The notes under the pieces: generated by a model
What the model saw: the letters and a program-made list of their open reading frames with translations, nothing else
Database searches by the model: none
Told to the model about the DNA's origin: nothing
NCBI GenBank assembly: GCA_031732875.1
Contig: JAVMKL010000054.1
Location: forward strand, 1 to 7,052
Length of the DNA stretch: 7,052 nucleotides
Reading direction: 5' to 3'
From: JAVMKJ01 sp031732875
Lineage (GTDB): Bacteria > Pseudomonadota > Gammaproteobacteria > Competibacterales > Competibacteraceae
Part shown: positions 1 through 5,400 of the stretch, one piece after another
Position numbering within the stretch: the first letter of the stretch is position 1
How the letters are laid out: each line of letters starts with the position of its first letter
Made by a program: the position numbers and the translations under genes

Positions 1-1038
1 GGCGAAGTCCAGCAACCGGCGGATCGGCTGAACCGCGCGCGCGCGGATCGCTTCGTCGATCAGGATCTCGTTATCTCCGGTTTCCAGCACCCGCGCCAGA
101 TTGCGCAGCCCGTTCATCGCCATCCACGGACAGTGCGCGCAACTGACGCAGGTCGCGCCCTTGCCGGCGATGGGCGCCTCCAGCAGGATCTTGTCCGGCG
201 CCGCCTGCTTCATCTTGTGAAACAGGCCGTTGTCGGTGGCGACGACAAACTTCTTCGCCGGTAGTTCGACCACCGCCTTGACCAGCGCCGTGGTCGAGCC
301 CACCAGGTCGGCCTGGGCGATTACATCCAGCGGCGATTCCGGATGGACCAGCACCATCGCGTCGGGATGCTCGACGCGCAGTTTTTGCAGCCCGTCCGCC
401 TTGAACGCCTCGTGCACCACGCAGGCTCCATTCCACAACAGCATGTCGGCGCCGGTTTCCCGCTGCACGTAGGCGCCCAGATGCCGGTCTGGCGCCCAGA
501 TCAGCTTCTCGCCTTTCTCCGCCAGATGGCGCACCAGTTCCAGGGCGATGCCCGAGGTCACCACCCAGTCGGAGCGGGCTTTCACCGCCGCGCTGGTGTT
601 GGCGTAGACCACCACCGTGCGGTCGGGATACCGGTCGCAGAAGGCGGCGAATTCGTCGGCCGGACAACCGAGATCCAGCGAGCATTCCGCATGCAAGTCC
701 GGCATCAGCACCTGTTTCTCGGGGTTGAGGATCTTGGCGGTCTCGCCCATGAACCGCACTCCCGCTACCACCAAGGTGCCGGACGCGCACTCGGTACCGA
801 AGCGGGCCATGTCCAGCGAATCCGACACGTAGCCGCCGGTGGCCTCGGCTAGTTCCTGCAACTCGGGCGAGGTGTAGTAATGCGCGACCAGCACGGCGTC
901 CCGTTCCACCAGCAACCGCTCGATCCGCGCGACCAGCGCCGCTTTTTCGGCGGTCTCCAGCATCTCGATCACCGTGGGCGGCACTTGGCCCGGCGCCAGA
1001 CGGTGGTCCTTCATGACAAGCTCGGCAGTTGCGCTCAT
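1..1038 (-). CDS. nadA: Quinolinate synthase NadA (3' end off the left edge)
   Basis: NadA condenses iminoaspartate with dihydroxyacetone phosphate to give quinolinate in de novo NAD synthesis. It is cytoplasmic and carries an oxygen-sensitive [4Fe-4S] cluster. Reading the minus strand from the ATG at 1038 gives 346 open codons with no stop before base 1. The protein ends in RRLLDFA, which lines up with the last dozen residues of E. coli NadA, so only about five codons are missing. Cluster ligands are visible: Cys119 in HAECSLDLGC, Cys206 in WNGACVVHE, and Cys303, the last of the CVSCAHC motif (297/300/303). Other family blocks are VAHYY (51-55), GVRFMGETAKIL (93-104), YANTSAAVKAR (145-155), WAPDRHLG (181-188) and HPES (232-235). 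The start is set by GGAG at 1046-1049 on the minus strand, seven bases before the ATG. The gene is divergent from the hydrolase gene, and a palindrome lies about 65 bases upstream. Identification is by remembered similarity and is very secure. Confidence 0.97.
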   Translation of the reverse strand, partial: MSATAELVMKDHRLAPGQVPPTVIEMLETAEKAALVARIERLLVERDAVLVAHYYTSPELQELAEATGGYVSDSLDMARFGTECASGTLVVAGVRFMGETAKILNPEKQVLMPDLHAECSLDLGCPADEFAAFCDRYPDRTVVVYANTSAAVKARSDWVVTSGIALELVRHLAEKGEKLIWAPDRHLGAYVQRETGADMLLWNGACVVHEAFKADGLQKLRVEHPDAMVLVHPESPLDVIAQADLVGSTTALVKAVVELPAKKFVVATDNGLFHKMKQAAPDKILLEAPIAGKGATCVSCAHCPWMAMNGLRNLARVLETGDNEILIDEAIRARAVQPIRRLLDFA

Positions 1039-1224
1039 GATTGTTCTCCAGCGACCGCGTCGATCGCGTCGCGAAATCAGTCGTTCGGGGCAGCGGTGTC
1101 ATTTAGTGTCATTTTGACACTATTCAGGATAAATAACCAATATTTTACCGGTGGATGAAGTCGGGCTACGGTGAATTTCAGCTAGAATTCATCCTTCAAT
1201 CACAATAATCCGAACGAGGAATCG
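1039..1224. other. Divergent intergenic region, nadA / alpha-beta hydrolase
   Basis: This is 186 bases without a gene. It is clearly richer in A and T than its flanks between about 1100 and 1150 and again between 1172 and 1210. It holds the nadA ribosome binding site (1046-1049), the palindrome at 1104-1122, and an imperfect 20-base palindrome at 1172-1191 (TGAATT arms, AGCT centre, 16 of 20 positions symmetric). TAGAAT (1183-1188) and AATAAT (1204-1209) resemble -10 boxes for the hydrolase gene, but neither has a good -35 at proper spacing. Both promoters are therefore assumed rather than located. Confidence 0.6.
1096..1122. promoter_or_regulatory. Operator-like palindrome with an extra half-site, nadA/hydrolase intergenic region
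   Basis: Bases 1104-1122 form a perfect inverted repeat, TAGTGTCA-TTT-TGACACTA (8-base arms, 3-base spacer). A third copy of the half-site, GTGTCATTT at 1096-1104, sits exactly 10 bases (about one helical turn) before the matching GTGTCATTT at 1106-1114. This is typical of a dimeric repressor site with a neighbouring cooperative half-site. On the minus strand a weak promoter (TTGGTT at 1140-1135, CAAAAT at 1116-1111, 18-base spacing) would overlap it. On the plus strand the site contains a consensus -35, TTGACA (1114-1119), with only poor -10 partners. Because it stands upstream of nadA, an NAD-responsive repressor such as NrtR is a reasonable guess. The regulator's identity is inference, and I could not compare the site with a recorded consensus. 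Confidence 0.5.
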
Positions 1225-1872
1225 ATGATGACGGCCCAGCGGGAGACGGTGGTGCTAGTGCATGGCCTGTATGTCCACGGTCTGTGGATGCGGTTGCTCG
1301 AGTATTGGCTGGAACAGGCCGGCTATAACACGGTGAATTTTTCCTACCCGTCCATCACCCGCTCGCCGGCGGAAAACGCCGAGGATTTGCACGCGACCCT
1401 GGAACGATTGGACGCGCCGGTCGTGCATTTCCTGGCCCATAGCATGGGCGGGCTGGTGGTGCGGCATCTGTTCCACCATTACCCGCACCAGCGGCCGGGT
1501 CGAGTGGTGACGTTGGGCACGCCCCATCAAGGCAGCTATGCCGCCCGGATCATGCACGGCAGCGGGCTCGGAGCCTTCGTGGGCCGGGGACTGGAAGACG
1601 GACTGCTGGGCGACGGGCCGGCTTGGACCGCGCTGAATCACCTCGGCTCGATCGCCGGCACCTTGAATATCGGAGTGGGGTTGCTGTTCCCCGGCATGCC
1701 GGCGCCGGCGGACGGCATGATCGCCGTGGTCGAGACCCAGTTGCCGGGCATGGCCGACCACATCTGCCTGCCGGTTTCGCACATGCAGATGCTGGTGGAT
1801 CCGACGGCGGTCACGCAGGCCTGCGCGTTCTTCGCCACCGGCCGCTTCCGTCATCCATCGCGCCATGCGTAG
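1225..1872 (+). CDS. Alpha/beta-fold serine hydrolase (lipase/esterase-like)
   Basis: This 215-residue protein has the layout of a small alpha/beta hydrolase. An oxyanion-hole strand, VVLVHGLYVHG, lies at 9-19. The nucleophile elbow AHSMGG (71-76) has Ser73 as the catalytic serine, and GTPHQGS (98-104) is a loop seen in lipase and PGAP1-like families. Asp163 (in PADGMIAV) is a candidate catalytic acid, and His186 (in PVSHMQML) is the likely catalytic histidine. No signal peptide or membrane segment is visible, so it is probably cytoplasmic. The substrate cannot be read from the sequence; lipid, ester or thioester hydrolysis are all possible. Two ATG codons stand in tandem (1225 and 1228). GAGGA at 1216-1220 is only 4 bases from the first but 7 from the second, so translation may begin at 1228. 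The gene is divergent from nadA and lies 66 bases before yebC, which it may share transcripts with. Confidence 0.88.
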   Translation: MMTAQRETVVLVHGLYVHGLWMRLLEYWLEQAGYNTVNFSYPSITRSPAENAEDLHATLERLDAPVVHFLAHSMGGLVVRHLFHHYPHQRPGRVVTLGTPHQGSYAARIMHGSGLGAFVGRGLEDGLLGDGPAWTALNHLGSIAGTLNIGVGLLFPGMPAPADGMIAVVETQLPGMADHICLPVSHMQMLVDPTAVTQACAFFATGRFRHPSRHA

Positions 1873-1938
1873 CGGGAAGGCAAGGTGATAAACTGATTTT
1901 TTCATGCACCCCACGGTACGACAGGCAAGAGGTTTCGC

Positions 1939-2682
1939 ATGGCTGGACATAGCAAATGGGCGAACATTCAACACCGGAAGAACGCCCAGGATGCCAAACG
2001 CGGCAAACTGTTCACCCGGCTGATCCGCGAGATCACGGTCGCGGCCCGCATGAGCGGCGGCGACCCCGGCGCCAATCCCCGGTTACGGCTGGCCATGGAC
2101 AAGGCACTCACCGCCAATATGCCCAGGGACACCATCGACCGGGCCATCAAGCGCGGCACCGGGGCGCTGGAAGGGGTGGAGTACGAGGAAATTCGCTACG
2201 AGGGCTACGGTCCGGGCGGGGTGGCGGTGATGGTGGACGCCGTGACCGACAATCGCAACCGTACCGTGGCGGAGGTGCGCCATGCCTTCACCAAATGCGG
2301 CGGCAATCTCGGTACCAGCGGTTCGGTGGCTTTCCAGTTCGCCGAGCGGGGCGTGTTGAGCTATCCGGCGGACGGCGATGAAGACCGGATCATGGAGGTG
2401 GCCATCGAAGCCGGCGCCGACGACGTGGTGACCAACGACGACGGCTCGGTCGACGTGCTGGCCGATCCGACGGCGTTCCAGACGGTCAGGGAGGCGATGA
2501 CCGCCGCCGGCTTGGCGCCGGAAGAAGCCGAAGTGACCATGCGCGCTCATTCCCATACATCCCTGGGCTTCGAGGACGCCCAGAAGATGGTCAAGCTGCT
2601 GGACCTGCTGGAGGATCTGGACGATACCCAGAACGTCTACTCCAACGCCGACATCCCCGCCGACATCCTGGCCAAACTCTGA
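1939..2682 (+). CDS. yebC: YebC/TACO1 family translation factor or regulator
   Basis: This 247-residue protein begins with the family signature MAGHSKWANIQHRK, followed by KRGKLFTRLIREI (20-32). GYGPGG (89-94) and GGNLGTSGSV (121-130) are further hallmarks. The length matches E. coli YebC. The family was long annotated as a DNA-binding transcriptional regulator (for example PmpR in Pseudomonas). Its mitochondrial relative TACO1 aids translation, and bacterial members have more recently been tied to relief of ribosome stalling at proline runs; which role applies here cannot be told. The start is supported by AAGAGG (1927-1932), six bases before the ATG. The stop is two bases before the ruvC GTG, so the two are almost certainly cotranscribed, as in many gammaproteobacteria. 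The 66 bases upstream contain a T6 run and TGATAAACT, a weak extended -10 lookalike, but no convincing promoter, hairpin terminator or LexA box. Confidence 0.97.
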   Translation: MAGHSKWANIQHRKNAQDAKRGKLFTRLIREITVAARMSGGDPGANPRLRLAMDKALTANMPRDTIDRAIKRGTGALEGVEYEEIRYEGYGPGGVAVMVDAVTDNRNRTVAEVRHAFTKCGGNLGTSGSVAFQFAERGVLSYPADGDEDRIMEVAIEAGADDVVTNDDGSVDVLADPTAFQTVREAMTAAGLAPEEAEVTMRAHSHTSLGFEDAQKMVKLLDLLEDLDDTQNVYSNADIPADILAKL

Positions 2683-2684
2683 GC

Positions 2685-3209
2685 GTGACGACGATCCGAC
2701 TGATGGGCATCGATCCTGGCTCGCGGATCACCGGCTACGGGATCGTCGATGTGGACGGGCCGCGCAGCCGGCATGTCGCCAGCGGCTGCATTCAGACTGC
2801 CAGCGACCGGCCGTTGCCGGAGCGGTTGAAGACCATTTTTGAAGGAGTGACTGGCGTGATTCGGGACTACCAGCCGGCGGAAGTGGCAGCCGAGCAGGTG
2901 TTCATGCACCGCAATCCCGATTCGGCGCTCAAGCTGGGGCAGGCCCGCGGCGCGGCGCTGTGCGCGGTGGTCATGGCCGGACTGCCGGTCAGCGAGTACG
3001 CGCCGCGCGCCATCAAGCAGGCGGTGGTCGGCGGCGGCGCGGCCGATAAAACCCAGGTTCAGCGCATGGTGGCCCTGCTGCTGAACCTGCCGGAACTGCC
3101 GCGGACCGATGCGGCCGATGCCCTGGCGGTGGCGATCTGTCACGGTCACACCCGGCAGACCCTGCGCCGGTTGGGAACGGCCGCCGTGGTGGCCGGGAGG
3201 CGGCGATGA
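2685..3209 (+). CDS. ruvC: Crossover junction endodeoxyribonuclease RuvC
   Basis: RuvC is the dimeric, magnesium-dependent resolvase that cuts Holliday junctions symmetrically, working with RuvAB. The 174-residue product (E. coli: 173) shows all four acidic catalytic positions of the RNase H-like fold: Asp10 in GIDPGSR, Glu70 in AAEQVF, and Asp142 and Asp145 in TDAADAL. Other conserved blocks are HRNPDSALKLGQARG (75-89) and YAPRAIKQAVVG (105-116). The chosen start is GTG at 2685, two bases after the yebC stop. It gives MTTIRLMGIDPG, matching the short N-terminal strand of the family. The in-frame ATG at 2703 would cut into that strand and is unlikely. No Shine-Dalgarno sequence is visible before either start, so expression probably depends on ribosomes coming off yebC. 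The stop overlaps the ruvA start (ATGA). The C-terminal end is short and arginine-rich, as expected for the family. Confidence 0.97.
   Translation: MTTIRLMGIDPGSRITGYGIVDVDGPRSRHVASGCIQTASDRPLPERLKTIFEGVTGVIRDYQPAEVAAEQVFMHRNPDSALKLGQARGAALCAVVMAGLPVSEYAPRAIKQAVVGGGAADKTQVQRMVALLLNLPELPRTDAADALAVAICHGHTRQTLRRLGTAAVVAGRRR
3195..3200 (+). promoter_or_regulatory. Strong ribosome binding site for ruvA inside ruvC
   Basis: GGGAGG lies within the last codons of ruvC, five bases before the ruvA ATG. It fixes the ruvA start at 3206 and shows that ruvA can be loaded independently of the ATGA overlap. This contrasts with ruvC and ruvB, which lack visible sites. Confidence 0.75.
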
Positions 3210-3814
3210 TCGGCCGCCTGCGCGGGCTGCTGGCCTGGAAGCAGCCACCGTATCTGATGATCGATGCCCACGGCGTCGGTTACGAACTGGAGGCTTCGCT
3301 GACGACCTTCCAGTCGCTGCCGGAGGTGGGCGCGGAGGTGACGTTGCACACCCATCTGGCGGTGCGCGAGGACGCCCACACCCTGTACGGTTTCGCCAGC
3401 ACCGCCGAGCGCGGCCTGTTCCGCAACCTGATCCGGGTGACCGGCATCGGCCCGCGGCTGGCTCTGCTGATCCTGTCCGGGATGAGCGTGGAGCTGTTCG
3501 GCCGCTGCGTGCGCGAGGGCGATGCGGCATCGCTGACCCGGCTGCCGGGCATCGGCAAGAAAACCGCCGAGCGCCTGATCGTCGAGATGCGCGACCGCAT
3601 CGGCGAACTGGGCCTGCATCCGGCGGCGGTGGTGCTGCCGGGCGGCCGGACCGCGCCGCCGGACGCAACTCCGGCCGACGATGCCGTCAGCGCCCTGGTG
3701 GCGTTGGGTTACAAGCTGCCCGAGGCTTCGCGCATGGTGCAATCCCTGGAAACCGACGGCCTGAATAGCGAGGCCATCATCCGACTGGCGTTGCAGGCCA
3801 GCGTGCGCCGTTAG
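3206..3814 (+). CDS. ruvA: Holliday junction branch-migration protein RuvA
   Basis: RuvA binds four-way junctions as a tetramer and loads the RuvB motors. The 202-residue product starts MIGRLRG and shows the three family domains. An OB-fold covers roughly residues 1-62 and includes YLMIDAHGVGYE (16-27). The acidic pin residues Glu55 and Asp56, which split the incoming strands, are present. Two helix-hairpin-helix motifs follow: VTGIGPRLAL (78-87) and LPGIGKKTAERL (113-124). A Pro/Ala-rich flexible linker at about 138-157 leads to the C-terminal RuvB-binding domain, whose VSALVALGYK (161-170) is typical. Length matches E. coli RuvA (203). The start overlaps the ruvC stop by the ATGA arrangement and has a strong ribosome binding site. 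Unlike E. coli there is no gene between ruvC and ruvA. Confidence 0.98.
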   Translation: MIGRLRGLLAWKQPPYLMIDAHGVGYELEASLTTFQSLPEVGAEVTLHTHLAVREDAHTLYGFASTAERGLFRNLIRVTGIGPRLALLILSGMSVELFGRCVREGDAASLTRLPGIGKKTAERLIVEMRDRIGELGLHPAAVVLPGGRTAPPDATPADDAVSALVALGYKLPEASRMVQSLETDGLNSEAIIRLALQASVRR

Positions 3815-3857
3815 CCGCCCCGCGAATCGCCCGAGAACCGGCGGCCCGTGCAACCAC

Positions 3858-3878
3858 TTAAAACTTAAAAGTTAAAAC
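3858..3878 (+). repeat. Three tandem TTAAAA(C/G) heptamers upstream of ruvB
   Basis: TTAAAAC, TTAAAAG and TTAAAAC follow one another without a gap, ending six bases before the ruvB ATG. The middle also makes a small inverted repeat, AACTT-AA-AAGTT (3862-3873). The stretch 3858-3884 has only 5 G or C bases out of 27, in a strongly GC-rich neighbourhood. No Shine-Dalgarno sequence is visible before ruvB. An unstructured A/U-rich leader that helps ribosome loading, or a protein-binding site, would each fit; neither is shown by the sequence. Confidence 0.7.
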
Positions 3879-3884
3879 TCTATC

Positions 3885-4928
3885 ATGACCCCACCCGACC
3901 GTCTGATCTCTCCGGCCGCCAGCGGCGATGACGCCACGCTGGATCGGGCCGTGCGACCTCGGCGGCTGGCGGAATACATCGGCCAGCAGGCCATGCGCGA
4001 GCAGATGGAGATCTTCATCCACGCCGCCCGCGCCCGGGGCGAGGCGCTGGATCACGTGCTGCTGTTCGGACCACCGGGGCTGGGCAAGACCACGCTGGCC
4101 CACATCGTCGCCGCCGAGATGGGCGTCGGCCTGCGTCAGACTTCGGGGCCGGTGCTGGAGCGGGCTGGCGACGTCGCCGCCCTGCTGACCAATCTGGAAC
4201 CGCGCGACGTGCTGTTCATCGACGAGATTCACCGCCTGAGCCCGGTGGTGGAGGAAGTGCTATACCCGGCGATGGAGGATTACCAGATCGACATCCTGAT
4301 CGGCGAGGGGCCGGCGGCGCGCTCGATCAAGCTGGATCTGCCGCCGTTCACCCTGGTTGGCGCCACCACCCGGGCCGGATTGCTGACCTCGCCGCTGCGG
4401 GACCGTTTCGGCATCGTTCACCGGCTGGAGTTCTATACCCCGGAGGAGTTGACCGAGATCGTGGCCCGCTCGGCACGGATTCTCGGCGTCGAGACCGATT
4501 ATCCCGCCGGCGCGGCGGAAATCGGCCGGCGCTCGCGCGGCACGCCCCGCATCGCCAACCGGCTGCTGCGGCGGGTGCGCGATTTTGCCCAGGTGCGGGC
4601 GGGCGGGCGGATCACCGTCGAGGTGGCGGGGCAAGGGCTCGATCTGCTCAAGGTGGACGAGCGCGGTTTCGACGAGCAGGACCGCCGGCTGCTGTGGCTG
4701 ATGATCGACAAGTTCGGTGGTGGGCCGGTGGGGCTGGACACGTTGGCGGCGGCGCTCGGCGAGGAACGGGGCACCATCGAGGACGTGCTGGAACCGTATC
4801 TGATCCAGCAGGGTTTCTTGATGCGCACTCCGCGCGGGCGAGTGGCCACCGCACACGCGTACCGCCATTTCGGGCTGGCGGTCGTCCAGCCAGCGGCTGG
4901 CGGCGATCTGTTCGCGACCGCGCCCTGA
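3885..4928 (+). CDS. ruvB: Holliday junction ATP-dependent helicase RuvB
   Basis: RuvB is the hexameric AAA+ motor that pumps DNA through the RuvA-bound junction. The 347-residue product has a variable N-terminus and then RPRRLAEYIGQ (24-34). Walker A is GPPGLGKTT (62-70), and Walker B is FIDEIHRL (111-118). The segment 123-136, with YPAMEDYQID, is the family's RuvA-interaction region. GATTRAG (159-165) is sensor 1, SPLRDRFG (169-176) holds the arginine finger (Arg174), and GTPRIANRLLRR is sensor 2. The C-terminal winged helix ends with the usual PRGRVAT...AYRHFG block. All motifs are intact. The ATG at 3885 follows 70 noncoding bases after ruvA. There is no clear Shine-Dalgarno sequence, only an AT-rich tandem repeat. 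I saw no LexA-type box near ruvA or ruvB, so SOS control is not evident here. The stop is four bases from the end of the convergent EF-hand gene. Confidence 0.98.
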   Translation: MTPPDRLISPAASGDDATLDRAVRPRRLAEYIGQQAMREQMEIFIHAARARGEALDHVLLFGPPGLGKTTLAHIVAAEMGVGLRQTSGPVLERAGDVAALLTNLEPRDVLFIDEIHRLSPVVEEVLYPAMEDYQIDILIGEGPAARSIKLDLPPFTLVGATTRAGLLTSPLRDRFGIVHRLEFYTPEELTEIVARSARILGVETDYPAGAAEIGRRSRGTPRIANRLLRRVRDFAQVRAGGRITVEVAGQGLDLLKVDERGFDEQDRRLLWLMIDKFGGGPVGLDTLAAALGEERGTIEDVLEPYLIQQGFLMRTPRGRVATAHAYRHFGLAVVQPAAGGDLFATAP

Positions 4929-4932
4929 GGGG

Positions 4933-5226
4933 TTAGGGCTTGATCGGGCGCGGGGGAGCTGCGGGAGTGGGCTCGTTGGGAGGGTTCCGAGGGCTGGCTT
5001 CGGAAGGTGGCGACAGCTTCTCCAGAGCGATCTCGTATTCGTCCACGGTGAGCGTGCCGTCGTTGTCGCCGTCGGCGGCGTTAAAATCCAGCCCTTCGAC
5101 GCTGGCGGCTTCGTCGGCGCTGATCAGGCCGTCGCCGTCGGTGTCGACCTCCTCGAAGGTCAGCGGCGGCGCGGCGATGGCGGAGAGGGTGGCCAGCAGC
5201 AGGACCGGCAGAACAAACGCGCGCAT
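4933..5226 (-). CDS. Small secreted EF-hand calcium-binding protein
   Basis: This 97-residue product starts at the ATG at 5226. GGAGG stands seven bases upstream on the minus strand. An in-frame GTG at 5241 overlaps that ribosome binding site, so the longer version is unlikely. Residues 1-18 look like a signal peptide: an Arg, a hydrophobic core (FVLPVLLLATL), then AIA-AP as a probable signal peptidase I site. Two canonical 12-residue EF-hand loops follow: DTDGDGLISADE (28-39) and DGDNDGTLTVDE (52-63). Both have acidic positions 1, 3 and 5, Gly at 6 and Glu at 12. The tail from about 72 is proline-rich and probably disordered. A periplasmic or exported calcium-binding role follows from this; the partner is unknown. 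It is convergent with ruvB (4-base gap) and divergent from tolQ. No terminator hairpin is visible between it and ruvB. Confidence 0.87.
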   Translation of the reverse strand: MRAFVLPVLLLATLSAIAAPPLTFEEVDTDGDGLISADEAASVEGLDFNAADGDNDGTLTVDEYEIALEKLSPPSEASPRNPPNEPTPAAPPRPIKP

Positions 5227-5253
5227 GGGTGATGCCTCCACTGTTGGGTTCCT

Positions 5254-5289
5254 CCCCTCGCCCTCTGGGAGAGGGGTTGGGGCTGAGGG
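5254..5289. repeat. GC-rich hairpin repeat between the EF-hand gene and tolQ
   Basis: The core is an inverted repeat, CCCTCT-GGG-AGAGGG (5261-5275). It is flanked by outer complementary runs, CCCCT (5254-5258) and TTGGGGCTGAGGG (5277-5289). Elements of the form CCCTC...GGGAGAGGG...GGGG(T)GAGGG are widespread between genes in many GC-rich proteobacteria, so this is probably a copy of a dispersed extragenic repeat. That is recognition from memory; only one copy lies in this window. It has no T tract and so is not a standard terminator. It sits in the leader or promoter zone of both divergent genes. Confidence 0.5.
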
Positions 5290-5361
5290 TGTTTCGACCG
5301 GAATTCTAACGGAAGATCAAATCCGCGGCTTGTTTTGTCTGGATTCCGGAACGATTTGGCC

Positions 5362-5380
5362 CCGCCGGATTCTCCGGCGG
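5362..5380 (+). promoter_or_regulatory. Perfect GC hairpin in the tolQ leader
   Basis: CCGCCGGA-TTC-TCCGGCGG is an 8-base perfect stem with a 3-base loop. It ends five bases before the tolQ ribosome binding site (GAGGGAG, 5386-5392) and 20 bases before the GTG start. No run of T follows, so it is not an intrinsic terminator. In the tolQ mRNA it would form a stable stem right above the ribosome landing area. It could stabilise the 5' end, limit loading, or be a protein-binding site; the role is inference. Confidence 0.55.
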
Positions 5381-5400
5381 TAGATGAGGGAGAGAGCAGG

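Noticed and set aside
71..1102. Minus-strand open frame of 343 codons over nadA
   Set aside because: It is out of frame with nadA; its translation is Arg/Gly/Ala-rich without family motifs. The true NadA frame starts at 1038.
1897..1902. T6 run as a terminator between the hydrolase gene and yebC
   Set aside because: No stable GC stem directly precedes it on the plus strand.
1255..1974. Minus-strand open frame of 239 codons antisense to the hydrolase gene
   Set aside because: The plus strand carries an intact catalytic hydrolase; the antisense product has no motif.
2637..3668. Minus-strand open frame of 343 codons antisense to ruvC and ruvA
   Set aside because: It is a shadow of the confidently identified ruv genes and of low-complexity Arg/Pro/Ala composition.
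3858..3886. Promoter for ruvB from TTAAAA (3858-3863) and TATCAT (3881-3886), 17-base spacing
   Set aside because: The -10 hexamer overlaps the start codon, so transcription would begin inside ruvB. The AT-rich match is better explained by the heptamer repeat.
5227..5241. Five-residue longer start (GTG at 5241) for the EF-hand protein
   Set aside because: The GTG overlaps the GGAGG that serves the ATG at 5226, and the shorter form starts with a normal signal peptide.
5335..5400. N-terminal extension of TolQ from a TTG at 5335
   Set aside because: The extension is not family-like, it covers the hairpin and ribosome binding site, and the GTG at 5401 has a good Shine-Dalgarno sequence and matches the usual TolQ length.
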